From positions 372,001 to 436,000 of the forward strand of contig JADCER010000003.1 of the NCBI GenBank assembly GCA_020249925.1: a DNA stretch of 64,000 bases, read 5' to 3'. Shown here one piece after another: positions 45,521 to 55,497 of the stretch. Source of the stretch: Roseomonas sp. Lineage in GTDB: Bacteria > Pseudomonadota > Alphaproteobacteria > Acetobacterales > Acetobacteraceae. Both the position numbers and the translations under genes were made by a program. The notes under the pieces are model-generated. The model saw nothing but the letters and a program-made list of their open reading frames with translations, had not been told where the DNA came from and ran no database searches. Each line of letters starts with the position of its first letter. Position 1 is the first letter of the stretch.

Positions 45521-47122
45521 ATGGATCGTAGAAACTTCCTCAAGGCAACAGCCGGCGTTGCGGCGCTGACGGGTGTGGGCGGGCTTTCCGCCCCGGCGCT
45601 GGCGCAGGGCGCTGCCGCGCGCACGCTGCGCTTCGTGCCACAGGCCAATCTGGCCAATTTCGACCCCATCTGGGGCACGCAATATGTGGTGCGCAATGCT
45701 GCCGCCCTGGTGTGGGACACGCTTTACGGCTTCGATGACAAGCTGGAATCCAAGCGCCAGATGGTGGAAAGTGAGGAAGTTTCCTCTGATGGCAAGGTCT
45801 GGACCTTCCGTCTGCGTGAAGGGCTGATGTGGCATGATGGCACGCGCGTAACCGCGGCCGATTGCGTCGCCAGCCTCAATCGCTGGGCGGTGCGCGATGG
45901 CATGGGCCAGATGATCCGCGCGATCCAGGAAGAATTGGTGGCGGTGGATGACCGCACCTTCCGCTGGCGCCTGAAGGCGCCTTATCCCAAGATGCTGCTC
46001 GCGCTTGGCAAGAACAATACGCCAATGGCCTTCATGATGCCGGAACGTATCGCGCGTACCGATCCCTTCCAGCAGGTCACGGAATTCGTCGGTTCCGGCC
46101 CCATGCGCTTTGTGCGCAATGAATGGGTCCCCGGCGCCCGCGCGGTCTTCACGCGTTTTGAACAATATGTGCCGCGCAATGAACCTCCGTCATGGTTGGC
46201 GGGCGGCAAGCGCATGGGTGTGGACCGCATCGAATGGATCATCATGCCAGACCCGGCCACGGCTTCGGCGGCGCTGATGAACAATGAAATCGATTGGTGG
46301 GAAACCCCGCTGACCGATTTGATCCCGTCTTTGCGCCGCAACCGCAATGTGCGCGTGGATATCGCGGATCCGCTTGGCAATATCGGTTCCTTCCGCTTCA
46401 ACCATTTGCATGCGCCCTTCAACGATGTGCGCGCGCGTCGGGCAGTGGCGATGGTCTTGAACCAGGAAGACTATATGCGCGCGGTGGTCGGTGATGACCG
46501 GGCGCTGTGGCAGACGCTGCCTTCCTTCTTCACGCCGGGCACGCCGCTTTATACGGAAGCCGGCGGTGATATCCTGAAAGGCCCGCGGAATGTTGCCGCC
46601 GCGCGTACGCTGCTGCGTGAAGCCGGCTATAATGGCCAGCCCATCACGGTACTGGTTGGGCAGGATCAGGCGCCGCTCAAGGCCATGGGTGAAGTGACCA
46701 ATGCGCTGCTGCGTTCCATCGGCATGAATGTGGACTTTGTGGCGACCGATTGGGGCACGGTTGGTCAGCGCCGCGCGTCCAAATCACCGCCCGGTCAGGG
46801 TGGCTGGCATATCTTCCACACCTGGCATGCGGGTGCGGATTGCATCAACCCGGCAGCCTATCTTGCCCTTCGCGCCCATGGCGATGGCGCCTGGTTCGGC
46901 TGGCCCAAGGATGATGCGGTGGAAGCGGCCCGTGACAAGTGGTTCGAAGCGCCGGATCTGGCGGCGGAAAAGGCCGCGGTTGCGGAAATGAATGCCGCCG
47001 CCATGAGCCACATGACCTATGCGCCGACCGGCTTCTACAAGACCTATCAGGCGTGGCGCAGCAATGTCACCGGCATCGTCGGCGGCCCGCTGCCCTTCTT
47101 CTGGGGTGTGAACAAGGCCTAA
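45521..47122 (+). CDS. Dipeptide-type periplasmic substrate-binding protein (SBP_bac_5), operon copy
   Basis: This 533-residue protein has a canonical twin-arginine leader (RRNFLKATAG to PALAQG) and the VPQANLANFDPIWGTQYVV opening. The SBP_bac_5 block is LREGLMWHDGTRVTAADC. It is the binding protein of the importer encoded immediately downstream, starting 21 bases later. Its equal length and close similarity to the previous gene suggest duplication in place. Many relatives in soil alphaproteobacteria have unknown ligands. Confidence 0.9.
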   Translation: MDRRNFLKATAGVAALTGVGGLSAPALAQGAAARTLRFVPQANLANFDPIWGTQYVVRNAAALVWDTLYGFDDKLESKRQMVESEEVSSDGKVWTFRLREGLMWHDGTRVTAADCVASLNRWAVRDGMGQMIRAIQEELVAVDDRTFRWRLKAPYPKMLLALGKNNTPMAFMMPERIARTDPFQQVTEFVGSGPMRFVRNEWVPGARAVFTRFEQYVPRNEPPSWLAGGKRMGVDRIEWIIMPDPATASAALMNNEIDWWETPLTDLIPSLRRNRNVRVDIADPLGNIGSFRFNHLHAPFNDVRARRAVAMVLNQEDYMRAVVGDDRALWQTLPSFFTPGTPLYTEAGGDILKGPRNVAAARTLLREAGYNGQPITVLVGQDQAPLKAMGEVTNALLRSIGMNVDFVATDWGTVGQRRASKSPPGQGGWHIFHTWHAGADCINPAAYLALRAHGDGAWFGWPKDDAVEAARDKWFEAPDLAAEKAAVAEMNAAAMSHMTYAPTGFYKTYQAWRSNVTGIVGGPLPFFWGVNKA

Positions 47123-47143
47123 TCAGGAAAGATTGCCGGGAAC

Positions 47144-48085
47144 ATGTTCGCCTATATCGTCCGACGCGTCTTGGCCACCATTCCGGTGATGGCCATCGTC
47201 GCGCTTTTTGTCTTTAGTCTGCTCTACATCGCGCCGGGCGACCCGGCCGCGGTGATTGCGGGCGATCAGGCGACGCCTGAAGATGTGGAACGCATTCGTG
47301 CCAGCCTCGGCCTCGACCGGCCCTTTTTGATCCGGTTCGGGGAATGGGTCTGGCGTATTCTTCAGGGTGATCTCGGCGTCTCAATTTTCACCAATCTGCC
47401 GGTTTCAACCATGATCCAGCAGCGTATTGAACCGACGCTGTCGCTCATGATCATCACGCTCATCCTGGCGGTTTCCATCGCCATCCCGATGGGCGTGATC
47501 GCCGCCTGGAAGCAGGGGACGATGGTTGACCGTACGGTGATGGGATTTGCCGTTCTGGGCTTTTCCGTCCCCGTCTTCGTGGTGGGCTATGTCTTGGCCT
47601 ATATCTTCGCGTTGGAACTCGATTGGGTGCCGGTGCAGGGCTATACGCCAATCAAACAGGGTTTCTTCCCCTGGTTTCAGAACCTTATCCTGCCCGCCGT
47701 GGCGCTCGGCACTGTCTATATCGCGCTGATCGCACGCATCACGCGCGCGACCATGCTTGAAGTGCTGCAACAGGATTATATCCGCACCGCCCGCGCCAAA
47801 GGGGCGGGGCAGCGGAGCATCCTGTTCCTGCATGCGCTGAAGAACGCCGCCGTGCCGATCGTGACCGTGATTGGCATCGGCATTGCGCTGCTGATCGGTG
47901 GTGCGGTGGTGACGGAAAGCGTCTTCGCCATCCCGGGCCTTGGGCGCCTGACGGTGGATGCCATTCTGCGGCGCGACTATCCTGTGATCCAGGGCGTCGT
48001 GCTGCTGTTTTCCTTTGTCTATGTGCTGGTGAATCTTTTGATTGACCTGCTCTACACCATTCTGGACCCGAGGATCAGATACTGA
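47144..48085 (+). CDS. Dipeptide-type ABC transporter permease (DppB-like)
   Basis: This 313-residue inner membrane protein has six helices, the YIVRRVLATIPVMAIVALFV N-terminus, the APGDPAAVIAGDQATPE motif of DppB proteins, and an EAA loop with YIRTARAKGAGQRSILFLH. It follows the binding-protein gene closely, and its TGA overlaps the next ATG by one base (TGATG). Confidence 0.92.
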   Translation: MFAYIVRRVLATIPVMAIVALFVFSLLYIAPGDPAAVIAGDQATPEDVERIRASLGLDRPFLIRFGEWVWRILQGDLGVSIFTNLPVSTMIQQRIEPTLSLMIITLILAVSIAIPMGVIAAWKQGTMVDRTVMGFAVLGFSVPVFVVGYVLAYIFALELDWVPVQGYTPIKQGFFPWFQNLILPAVALGTVYIALIARITRATMLEVLQQDYIRTARAKGAGQRSILFLHALKNAAVPIVTVIGIGIALLIGGAVVTESVFAIPGLGRLTVDAILRRDYPVIQGVVLLFSFVYVLVNLLIDLLYTILDPRIRY

Positions 48086-49011
48086 TGTCCGCCTCCATCC
48101 TCGACCCCAAGGGCATCACCGCCGCAAATGTCGCGGTGGCGCCCTCGCTTCCCGATATCATGCCGCCGGTGAAGGCCCGGGGCGGGTTTTTCGGCTTCAT
48201 GCGGCGCAACCCGGCGATTGCCATTGGCGGATCGCTGGTGACGCTGATGGTGCTGGTGGCGATTTTCGCCCCGCTGCTGTTCACCAAGGACCCCACTGCA
48301 CTTGCCCCGGCGCTGCGCACGCGCGAACCCTCTGCCACGCATTGGTTCGGCACGGATATGCTGGGGCGCGATATCTATTCGCGCGTGCTCTATGGTGCCC
48401 GCGTTTCGCTGCTGGTTGGGTTTTCGGTCGCGGTGCTCGCTTCTATCATCGGCCTTACCATCGGCATGATCTCCGGCTTTGTGCGCTGGGCCGATAGCAT
48501 CATCATGCGCGTGATGGATGGCATGATGTCCATCCCGCCGATCCTGCTTGCCATCGCGCTGATGGCACTCACGCGCGGTTCGGTGCAAAATGTGATCATC
48601 GCCATCACCATTGCGGAAATCCCGCGCGTCTCGCGCCTGGTGCGCGGCGTGGTGCTGTCCTTGCGTGAACAGCCCTATGTGGATGCGGCGGTAGCGGCAG
48701 GTACGCGCACGCCGGTCATCATCTGGCGCCATATCCTGCCCAATACGCTGGCGCCGATCACCGTGCAGGCAACCTATATCTGCGCCTCGGCGATGATTGT
48801 GGAAAGCATCCTGTCCTTCATTGGCGCCGGTACGCCGCCCATCATCCCATCCTGGGGGAATATCATGGCCGAAGGCCGCGCGCTCTGGCAGGTGAAACCC
48901 TATATCGTCTTTTTCCCCGCCATCTTCCTGTCCATCACCGTGCTGGCCGTGAACCTGCTCGGCGATGGTTTGCGGGATGCGCTCGACCCGCGCATGGCAA
49001 AGAGGCTCTGA
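48085..49011 (+). CDS. Dipeptide-type ABC transporter permease (DppC-like)
   Basis: This 308-residue inner membrane protein is the second permease. A soluble N-terminal stretch of about 45 residues precedes the first helix. The HWFGTDMLGRDIYSRVLYGAR motif is typical of DppC/OppC, and the EAA-type loop includes YVDAAVAAGTRTPVIIW. It is followed three bases later by the DppD-like gene. Confidence 0.92.
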   Translation: MSASILDPKGITAANVAVAPSLPDIMPPVKARGGFFGFMRRNPAIAIGGSLVTLMVLVAIFAPLLFTKDPTALAPALRTREPSATHWFGTDMLGRDIYSRVLYGARVSLLVGFSVAVLASIIGLTIGMISGFVRWADSIIMRVMDGMMSIPPILLAIALMALTRGSVQNVIIAITIAEIPRVSRLVRGVVLSLREQPYVDAAVAAGTRTPVIIWRHILPNTLAPITVQATYICASAMIVESILSFIGAGTPPIIPSWGNIMAEGRALWQVKPYIVFFPAIFLSITVLAVNLLGDGLRDALDPRMAKRL

Positions 49012-49014
49012 CCC

Positions 49015-50004
49015 ATGGCGATGCTCGAAATTGACAATCTGCAAACCCATTTCCGCACGCCCGATGGCATTAACCGTGCGGTGGATGGTGTTTCCTTTCA
49101 TGTCGAAGCCGGGGAAACGCTGGCCGTGGTGGGCGAAAGCGGTTGCGGCAAATCCGTCACCGCCATGTCCATCCTGCGCCTGATCCCGGAACCGCCCGGC
49201 AAGCTGGCCGGTGCCATCCGCTTCAATGGCAAGAACCTGCTTGATCTTTCGGAAGCCGAAATGCGCGGCATTCGCGGCAATGAGATCAGCATGATCTTCC
49301 AGGAACCCATGACCTCGCTGAACCCGGTGCTGACGGTGGGCCGCCAGATCGGGGAGACGTTGCGCCTCCACCAGGGCATGTCGGCGCAGCAGGCGGAAGA
49401 CCGCGCGGTGGAAATGCTGAAGCTGGTCGGCATTCCGGAAGCCGAACGGCGCGTGAAGGAATATCCGCATCAGCTTTCAGGCGGTATGCGCCAGCGCGTG
49501 ATGATCGCGATCGCGCTTGCCTGCAACCCGAAGCTACTGATCGCCGATGAACCAACAACAGCGCTGGACGTGACCATTCAGGCGCAGATCCTCGATCTGA
49601 TGCGCGACCTCAAGCATCGCGTGGGTGCGGCCATTGTGCTGATCACCCATGATCTTGGCGTGGTCGCGGAAGTGGCCGAACGCGTGGTGGTGATGTATGC
49701 CGGGCGTAAGGTGGAAGAAGCGAAGGTCGGGCCTTTGTTCCGCAACCCGCGCCACCCCTATACGCAAGGCCTGCTTGGGTCCGTGCCGAAGCTCGGTTCC
49801 TCACTGGATGGGACGGAAACGCGTTTGCAGGAAATCCCCGGCCTGGTGCCAAGCCTCAAGAAGAAGCTTGAAGGCTGCGTTTTCGCCAGCCGTTGCAACT
49901 ATGCCACTGATCTTTGTCGCAGCGTCGCCCCGGGCCTCGAAGAAAAGGCGCCCGGCCATATCGTCGCCTGTCATTACGCCGTGAAGGAGGCCGCCGCAGC
50001 ATGA
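49015..50004 (+). CDS. Dipeptide-type ABC transporter ATPase (DppD-like)
   Basis: This 329-residue ATPase has Walker A GESGCGKS, signature [17 protein letters not shown] and Walker [15 protein letters not shown]. The C-terminal oligo_HPY domain has a cysteine pair in [14 protein letters not shown]. It overlaps the DppF-like gene by four bases (ATGA). It resembles the DppD-like protein at 26442 but belongs to a separate complete importer. Confidence 0.92.
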   Translation: MAMLEIDNLQTHFRTPDGINRAVDGVSFHVEAGETLAVVGESGCGKSVTAMSILRLIPEPPGKLAGAIRFNGKNLLDLSEAEMRGIRGNEISMIFQEPMTSLNPVLTVGRQIGETLRLHQGMSAQQAEDRAVEMLKLVGIPEAERRVKEYPHQLSGGMRQRVMIAIALACNPKLLIADEPTTALDVTIQAQILDLMRDLKHRVGAAIVLITHDLGVVAEVAERVVVMYAGRKVEEAKVGPLFRNPRHPYTQGLLGSVPKLGSSLDGTETRLQEIPGLVPSLKKKLEGCVFASRCNYATDLCRSVAPGLEEKAPGHIVACHYAVKEAAAA

Positions 50005-51032
50005 GCACGCCTCTGCTCGAGGTCCATGACCTCAAGAAACACTTCCCCGTCCGCGCCGGCTTCCTGGGCGGCGTCACCGGCTATGTCTATGCGGTGGATG
50101 GCATTTCCTTTTCCATCGCCAAGGGGGAGACGCTGTCGCTGGTGGGTGAATCCGGCTGCGGCAAATCCACCGTCGGCAAGGCCATTCTGCGCCTGTTCGA
50201 CATCACCGGCGGGCAGGTCACGCTGGATGGCACGCGCATTGACGATATGCCCGCCAGTACGCTGCGTCCGCTGCGCCGGCGCATGCAGGTGGTGTTTCAG
50301 GACCCCTATTCATCGCTCAATCCGCGCATGCGGGTGCGGGATATTCTGGCCGAGCCGATCCGCAATTTTGGCCTGGCCAAGGATGCCGCTGACCTCGAAA
50401 AGCGCGTGGGTGATCTGATGGACCGCGTGCGCCTGCCGCGTGATGCGGTGGGCCGCTGGCCGCATGAATTCTCGGGCGGGCAGCGTCAGCGCATCGGCAT
50501 CGCCCGCGCGCTGGCAGCCGAACCCGATCTGATCATTTGCGATGAGGCGGTCTCCGCGCTTGACGTGTCCGTGAAGGCGCAGATCGTGAACCTGCTGCAG
50601 GATTTGCAGAAGGAACTTGGCCTCGCGCTGCTGTTCATCAGCCATGATCTGGCGATTGTGGAACACATGACGCATCGCGTGGCGGTCATGTACCTTGGCA
50701 AGATCGTGGAAGTGGCCCCGAAGCGTGAGTTGTTTGCCGCGCCCAAGCACCCCTATACGGAAGCGCTGCTGTCTGCCGTGCCGGTGCCCGAACCGGGGGC
50801 GCAGCGGGAGCGCATCATCCTGAAGGGCGATGTGCCAAGCCCGATCAACCCGCCCAAGGGCTGCCGCTTCCATACGCGCTGCCCCTATGCCTTTGATCGC
50901 TGCCGGCAGGATGAACCGGCACTGCGCCAGACGGAGCCCGGGCACTGGGCCGCCTGCCATTTGCATGACCGTCCGGCGGCCGAAAACCCGCTGGCCGGGG
51001 CCAAGGGTGCCGCGCTGATCGCCAAGCACTAA
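50001..51032 (+). CDS. Dipeptide-type ABC transporter ATPase (DppF-like)
   Basis: This 343-residue partner ATPase has Walker [10 protein letters not shown], signature [15 protein letters not shown] and Walker [15 protein letters not shown], in which the usual Pro after the catalytic Glu is Ala. That substitution is common in DppF-type proteins. The C-terminal [13 protein letters not shown] motif is intact. The ATG at 50001 is chosen because of the four-base overlap with the DppD-like gene, although the frame stays open upstream. It ends the operon and a strong terminator follows. Confidence 0.92.
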   Translation: MSTPLLEVHDLKKHFPVRAGFLGGVTGYVYAVDGISFSIAKGETLSLVGESGCGKSTVGKAILRLFDITGGQVTLDGTRIDDMPASTLRPLRRRMQVVFQDPYSSLNPRMRVRDILAEPIRNFGLAKDAADLEKRVGDLMDRVRLPRDAVGRWPHEFSGGQRQRIGIARALAAEPDLIICDEAVSALDVSVKAQIVNLLQDLQKELGLALLFISHDLAIVEHMTHRVAVMYLGKIVEVAPKRELFAAPKHPYTEALLSAVPVPEPGAQRERIILKGDVPSPINPPKGCRFHTRCPYAFDRCRQDEPALRQTEPGHWAACHLHDRPAAENPLAGAKGAALIAKH

Positions 51033-51037
51033 ACTGC

Positions 51038-51068
51038 AAAGCGCCCCCTTGCCGCGGGGCGCTTTCTT
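51038..51068 (+). terminator. Intrinsic terminator closing the second dipeptide-type importer operon
   Basis: AAAGCGCCCC (51038-51047) pairs perfectly with GGGGCGCTTT (51056-51065) around an eight-base loop, followed by CTT. It starts five bases after the DppF-like stop. Confidence 0.9.
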
Positions 51069-51181
51069 CGGGCATGATTTTACTTGGAAAAGCTTGACGA
51101 AGCCCCACCGCTTGGGTGAGGCTTTGGGTTGAAACATCCCTGGCCCATGGTCAGGTAGAAACAAAGATTGGGAGACGCGCT

Positions 51182-51685
51182 ATGCCGCAGGTGACACTTA
51201 CCGTGAATGGTCAAACCCATACGGCCGAGGTTGAAGGCCGTACACTTCTGGTGGAATTGCTGCGTGAGAAGCTGCGCATGACCGGCACGCATGTCGGCTG
51301 CGATACCAGCCAATGCGGCGCCTGCGTGGTGCATATCAATGGCGAAAGCGTGAAATCCTGCACGACGCTGGCCGTGATGTGCAATGGCGCGAATGTCACC
51401 ACCATTGAAGGCCTGGCCGCCGCCGATGGCACGCTGCATGTGATGCAGGAAGCCTTCCGCGAATACCACGCCCTGCAATGCGGTTTCTGCACACCGGGCA
51501 TGGTCATGAGCGCGATTGACCTGGTGAACAAGCACCCGAATGGCATCACGGAACAGCAAATCCGCGAAGGGCTGGAAGGCAATCTCTGCCGCTGCACTGG
51601 CTATCACAACATCGTGAAGGCCATCGCGGCGGCGGCGGAAGTGATGCAGGGCAGGCGCCGTGAAATGGCGCGCGCTGCCGACTAA
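51182..51685 (+). CDS. Molybdenum hydroxylase small [2Fe-2S] subunit (CoxS-like)
   Basis: This 167-residue iron-sulfur subunit of a xanthine dehydrogenase-family enzyme holds two [2Fe-2S] clusters. The plant-type site is CDTSQCGAC plus a later Cys in KSCTT, and the second site is CGFCTPGM with CRCTGY. The ATG at 51182 follows GGGAGACGC and gives the standard N-terminus ([10 protein letters not shown]). The following genes encode the large molybdopterin and the FAD subunits, in the order S-L-M typical of form II enzymes. Electrons flow from molybdenum through these clusters to FAD. Confidence 0.92.
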   Translation: MPQVTLTVNGQTHTAEVEGRTLLVELLREKLRMTGTHVGCDTSQCGACVVHINGESVKSCTTLAVMCNGANVTTIEGLAAADGTLHVMQEAFREYHALQCGFCTPGMVMSAIDLVNKHPNGITEQQIREGLEGNLCRCTGYHNIVKAIAAAAEVMQGRRREMARAAD

Positions 51686-51764
51686 GGGGGCAGGGGCAAA
51701 ACCCTGCCTTTGGGCCAGCAATAAGGCCGCGACACAGCAATCAGCCTGATGGGAGGCAAGACAA

Positions 51765-54155
51765 ATGAACGTGGTGACACCGTTTGAAGGCATCGGCGCC
51801 AGCGTCCGCCGCAAGGAAGATTTCCGCTTCATCCAGGGCCGCGGCGCCTATACGGATGATGCGGATAAGCCCGGGCAGCTTCATGCCTGGATCCTGCGCA
51901 GCCCGCATGCCCATGCCCGCATCAAATCCGTGGACATCTCGGCGGCCGCTTCCATGCCGGGTGTCGTCGAAATCTATACCGGCGCCGATATGGCGAAGGA
52001 TGGCGTGGGTGGCCTACCTTGCGGTTGGCAAATCCACAACAAGGATGGTTCGCCCATGGCCGAACCGCCGCATCCGGTTTTGGCACAGGACAAGGTGCGC
52101 CATGTGGGTGACCCGGTGGCGGTTGCCATTGCAGCCACGCGCCAGCAGGCGCGCGATGCTGCCGAAGCCATTGCGGTTGATTACGAAGTGCTGCCCGCCG
52201 CCGCCACCATGGAAGCGGCGCTGAAGCCCGGTGCAGCCGCCATTCATGACGGTGTGGCCGGGAACCTATGTTATGATTGGCATATCGGCGATAAGGCCGT
52301 GGTGGATGCCGCCTTTGCCGGTGCCGCGCATGTGGTGAAATTCGATCTGGTGAATAACCGCCTGATCCCGAATGCCATGGAACCCCGTTCCGCGGTTGGC
52401 GAGTTTGATCGCAGCTCGGGCGACTATACACTCACCACCACCAGCCAGAACCCGCATGTCATTCGCCTGCTCATGGGTGCCCATGTGCTCCATCTGCCGG
52501 AATCGAAGCTGCGCGTGATTGCGCCTGATGTCGGCGGCGGCTTTGGCAGCAAGATCTACCATTACGCGGAAGAAGCCATCGTCACCTGGTCCGCCGGCAA
52601 GCTCGGCCGCCCGGTACGCTGGACGGCGGATCGTACCGAAAGCTTCATGTCCGATGCCCATGGGCGCGATCATGTGAGCCACGCCGAATTGGCGCTGGAT
52701 GCCAATGGCAAGATCCTCGGGCTGCGGGTTTCCACCCTTGCGAATATGGGCGCCTATCTTTCCACCTTCGCGCCCTGTGTGCCGACCTATCTCTACGCCA
52801 CGCTGCTTGCGGGCGTGTACACCACGCCGGTGATCTATTGCGAAGTGAAGGCCGTTTTCACCAATACTGTGCCGGTGGATGCCTATCGCGGCGCCGGCCG
52901 GCCGGAAGCGACCTTCCTGCTGGAACGCCTGATGGATGTGGCCGCGAAGCAGACCGGGATTGACCGGGTGGAACTGCGTCGGCGGAATTTTATTCAGCCC
53001 GATCAATTCCCGTATCAGACGCCGGTCGCGCTGCAATATGACAGCGGCAATTACCACGCGACCCTGGAACAGGCGCTTGCCTCCGCCGATTGGGCCGGCT
53101 TCCCGGCACGGCGTGCGGAAGCAGCCAAGCGCGGCAAGCTGCGTGGCATTGGCTGTTCCACCTATCTGGAAGCCTGCGGCATTGCGCCTTCTGCCGTGGT
53201 TGGCAGCCTTGGCGCCCGCGCCGGGCTTTATGAGGTCGGCACCATCCGCGTGCATCCCACGGGCAGCGTGACCGTCCTGACCGGCGCGCATAGCCATGGC
53301 CAGGGCCATGAGACCACCTTCGCGCAGTTGGTCGCTGACAAGCTCGGCGTGCCGGTGGCGCAGGTTGATATCGTGCATGGCGATACCGCCAAGGTGCCCT
53401 TCGGCATGGGCACCTATGGGTCTCGGAGCCTGGCCGTTGGTGGCAGCGCCATGATGAAGGCGATGGACAAGATCATTGCCAAGGGCAAGCGCATCGCCGC
53501 GCATCTTATGGAAGCCTCGGTGGACGATATTGAATTCGATCGTGGCACCTTCCGCGTGGCCGGCACGGACAAGACCAAGGCCTTGGTGGATATCAGCGTC
53601 GCGGCCTATGTGCCGCACAACTACCCGATTGAGGAATTGGAGCCGGGCCTGGAAGAAACCGCCTTCTATGACCCGAAAAACTTCACCTATCCGGGTGGCT
53701 GCCATATCGCGGAGGTGGAGATTGATCCCGAAACCGGCCGCACATCCGTGATTAACTTCACCGCCGTGGATGATGTGGGCCGCGTGATCAACCCGATGAT
53801 CGTGGAAGGCCAGGTGCAGGGCGGTGTCGCGCAGGGGATCGGGCAGGCCTTGCTTGAAACCTGCGTCTATGATGCGGATGGCCAGCTGCTGTCCGGTTCC
53901 ATGATGGATTACACCATGCCAAGGGCGGATGATCTGCCGCCCGTTTCGGTTGCGACTCATACCACGCTTTGCACCCATAACCCGCTTGGGGTGAAGGGCT
54001 GCGGCGAGGTGGGGGCCATTGGCTCACCGCCCGCCGTGATCAATGCGGTGGTGGATGCGCTGTCCGATTATGGCGTGACGCATGTCGAAATGCCGGCGAC
54101 CCCGGCAAAACTCTGGCAGATCATCAATAGCGGCCGCCGCGCGGCGGCAGAATAA
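51765..54155 (+). CDS. Molybdenum hydroxylase large subunit (CoxL-like, form II type)
   Basis: This 796-residue molybdopterin cytosine dinucleotide-binding subunit matches the aerobic CO dehydrogenase family. The active-site loop AYRGAGR is at residues 373-379, the form II pattern. True CO dehydrogenases of form I have AYxCSFR with a copper-binding Cys, which is absent here, so CO oxidation should not be assumed. The glutamate-containing [20 protein letters not shown] segment near the C-terminus carries the conserved catalytic Glu. Accessory genes such as coxD-G or mobA-like mocA are not adjacent. The substrate may be an aldehyde or a nitrogen heterocycle. Confidence 0.9.
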   Translation: MNVVTPFEGIGASVRRKEDFRFIQGRGAYTDDADKPGQLHAWILRSPHAHARIKSVDISAAASMPGVVEIYTGADMAKDGVGGLPCGWQIHNKDGSPMAEPPHPVLAQDKVRHVGDPVAVAIAATRQQARDAAEAIAVDYEVLPAAATMEAALKPGAAAIHDGVAGNLCYDWHIGDKAVVDAAFAGAAHVVKFDLVNNRLIPNAMEPRSAVGEFDRSSGDYTLTTTSQNPHVIRLLMGAHVLHLPESKLRVIAPDVGGGFGSKIYHYAEEAIVTWSAGKLGRPVRWTADRTESFMSDAHGRDHVSHAELALDANGKILGLRVSTLANMGAYLSTFAPCVPTYLYATLLAGVYTTPVIYCEVKAVFTNTVPVDAYRGAGRPEATFLLERLMDVAAKQTGIDRVELRRRNFIQPDQFPYQTPVALQYDSGNYHATLEQALASADWAGFPARRAEAAKRGKLRGIGCSTYLEACGIAPSAVVGSLGARAGLYEVGTIRVHPTGSVTVLTGAHSHGQGHETTFAQLVADKLGVPVAQVDIVHGDTAKVPFGMGTYGSRSLAVGGSAMMKAMDKIIAKGKRIAAHLMEASVDDIEFDRGTFRVAGTDKTKALVDISVAAYVPHNYPIEELEPGLEETAFYDPKNFTYPGGCHIAEVEIDPETGRTSVINFTAVDDVGRVINPMIVEGQVQGGVAQGIGQALLETCVYDADGQLLSGSMMDYTMPRADDLPPVSVATHTTLCTHNPLGVKGCGEVGAIGSPPAVINAVVDALSDYGVTHVEMPATPAKLWQIINSGRRAAAE

Positions 54156-54167
54156 GGGACCATAGCC

Positions 54168-54959
54168 ATGTATGATTTCGCCTATCACAAGCCCACCAAC
54201 CTGGCCGATGCCGCGAAGCTGCTGGCTGATCCGGATGCCAAGGCGGTCTCTGGCGGGCATACGCTGATCCCAGCGCTGAAGCACCGGCTGAACAAGCCAT
54301 CAGCGCTGGTGGATTTGTCCGGCATTGCCGAGATGAAGGGCATTCGCCGTGAAGGCAATGCGATCATCATCGGCGCGCTGACGCGGCATGTGGAAGTTGC
54401 CAATAGCGCGGAAGTGAAGGCCGCCATTCCGGCGCTGGCCTATATGGCGTCCCATATTGGTGATGTGCAGGTGCGCAATCGCGGCACGATTGGTGGTTCG
54501 GTTTCCAATAACGACCCGGCGGCGGATTACCCGGCGGCGGTGCTCGGCCTTGGCGCCACCATCCACACTAACAAGCGCAAGATCGCGGCGGATGATTTCT
54601 TTCAGGGCATGTTCACCACGGCGCTCGGCGCGGACGAAATCCTGGTGGCGGTGGAATTCCCGATCCCTGAGAAGGCCGGCTACGCCAAGATGAAGAACCC
54701 GGCCAGCCGTTATGTCATGGCGGGGGTTTTCATCTCCAAGGGCGCCGGCGGCGTGCGGGTTGCGGTGAATGGCGCCGGGCCTTGTGTGTTCCGTCAGGCC
54801 GATATGGAAAAGGCGCTGGCGGGCAATTTCTCGGCCAATGCCATTGCCGGCATTGCGCAATCGGCTGATGGGCTGAACAGCGATATCCATGGCAGCGCCG
54901 AATATCGCGCCCATCTGGTGGGCGTGATGGCCAAGCGTGCGATGGCGGCAGCCGGCTGA
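54168..54959 (+). CDS. Molybdenum hydroxylase FAD subunit (CoxM-like)
   Basis: This 263-residue flavoprotein subunit has the pyrophosphate-binding block AVSGGHTLIPALKHRLNKPS near residues 25-44 and the RNRGTIGGSVSNNDPAADY motif near residues 102-120, both typical of CoxM and the FAD domains of xanthine dehydrogenases. It begins 13 bases after the large subunit gene. The operon ends here with a terminator, so the complex is encoded without its maturation proteins in the immediate vicinity. Confidence 0.92.
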   Translation: MYDFAYHKPTNLADAAKLLADPDAKAVSGGHTLIPALKHRLNKPSALVDLSGIAEMKGIRREGNAIIIGALTRHVEVANSAEVKAAIPALAYMASHIGDVQVRNRGTIGGSVSNNDPAADYPAAVLGLGATIHTNKRKIAADDFFQGMFTTALGADEILVAVEFPIPEKAGYAKMKNPASRYVMAGVFISKGAGGVRVAVNGAGPCVFRQADMEKALAGNFSANAIAGIAQSADGLNSDIHGSAEYRAHLVGVMAKRAMAAAG

Positions 54960-54985
54960 AGCCCTTTCGGCTTTTGCAACACAAG

Positions 54986-55017
54986 AAATGGCGGCCTTAG
55001 GGTCGCCATTTTCGTTT
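54986..55017 (+). terminator. Likely intrinsic terminator after the coxSLM-type operon
   Basis: AAATGGCGGCC (54986-54996) pairs with GGTCGCCATTT (55001-55011) over 11 positions with one G-T pair and a TTAG loop. The tail TCGTTT is short of uridines, so efficiency may be moderate. Confidence 0.8.
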
Positions 55018-55088
55018 CCGGCAATCGCCCGCTGGCACCGCGGGCGCTTCTGCGCCATGATCCCCGCATAGGTTGCGGGAGGGCCGCC

Positions 55089-55493
55089 ATGGAAATCAAT
55101 GATCCCGAGATCATCGCGGAAGTCCGCGCGGTGTTTGACCGTTATGAAGCCGCCATCGCCGCCAATGACGCCGCGGTGCTGGATAGCTCCTTCTGGGATG
55201 ATCCACGCGTGGTGCGTTACGGCATCACGGAATTGCTTTATGGGATCGAGGCTATTCGTGCCTTTCGCGCCAGCGTGAAATCCTATGCGCCGCGTGCGCA
55301 GAAGAAAATCACCATCACCAGTTTCGGGCGCGATTTCGCCACCACCAATCTGGAGTTTCAGCGCCTGGATAGCGGGTTGATCGGGCGGGAGACCAAGATC
55401 ATGGCGCGCATTCCGGGGCAGGGCTGGCGCGTTGTCTCCGCCCATGTCTCACTAATGGCGCAAACCGATCCAGGCCGTGTCGCGAAAGGCTGA
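55089..55493 (+). CDS. AtzH/HpxZ-like protein (SnoaL-like fold, DUF3225)
   Basis: This 134-residue protein matches the HpxZ (oxalurate catabolism) and AtzH (cyanuric acid pathway) family, a small cone-shaped NTF2/SnoaL-like fold. Recognisable blocks are INDPEIIAEVRAVFDRYEAA at the start and SFWDDPRVVRYG and GWRVVSAHVS. Family members are encoded beside amidohydrolases or amidases that break down N-containing rings, and some act as hydrolases. No amidase lies next to it here, but a molybdenum hydroxylase operon is directly upstream. The terminator between them suggests separate transcription. It is followed four bases later by a thioredoxin-fold gene. Confidence 0.75.
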   Translation: MEINDPEIIAEVRAVFDRYEAAIAANDAAVLDSSFWDDPRVVRYGITELLYGIEAIRAFRASVKSYAPRAQKKITITSFGRDFATTNLEFQRLDSGLIGRETKIMARIPGQGWRVVSAHVSLMAQTDPGRVAKG

Positions 55494-55497
55494 TGCC

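Noticed and set aside
52266-53978. A 570-codon minus-strand frame inside the CoxL-like gene
   Set aside because: It is an open antisense frame of a high-GC gene. The plus-strand protein has the full molybdenum hydroxylase pattern.
54300-55445. A 381-codon minus-strand frame spanning the CoxM-like and AtzH-like genes
   Set aside because: It crosses two genes and the terminator between them and has no recognisable domain.
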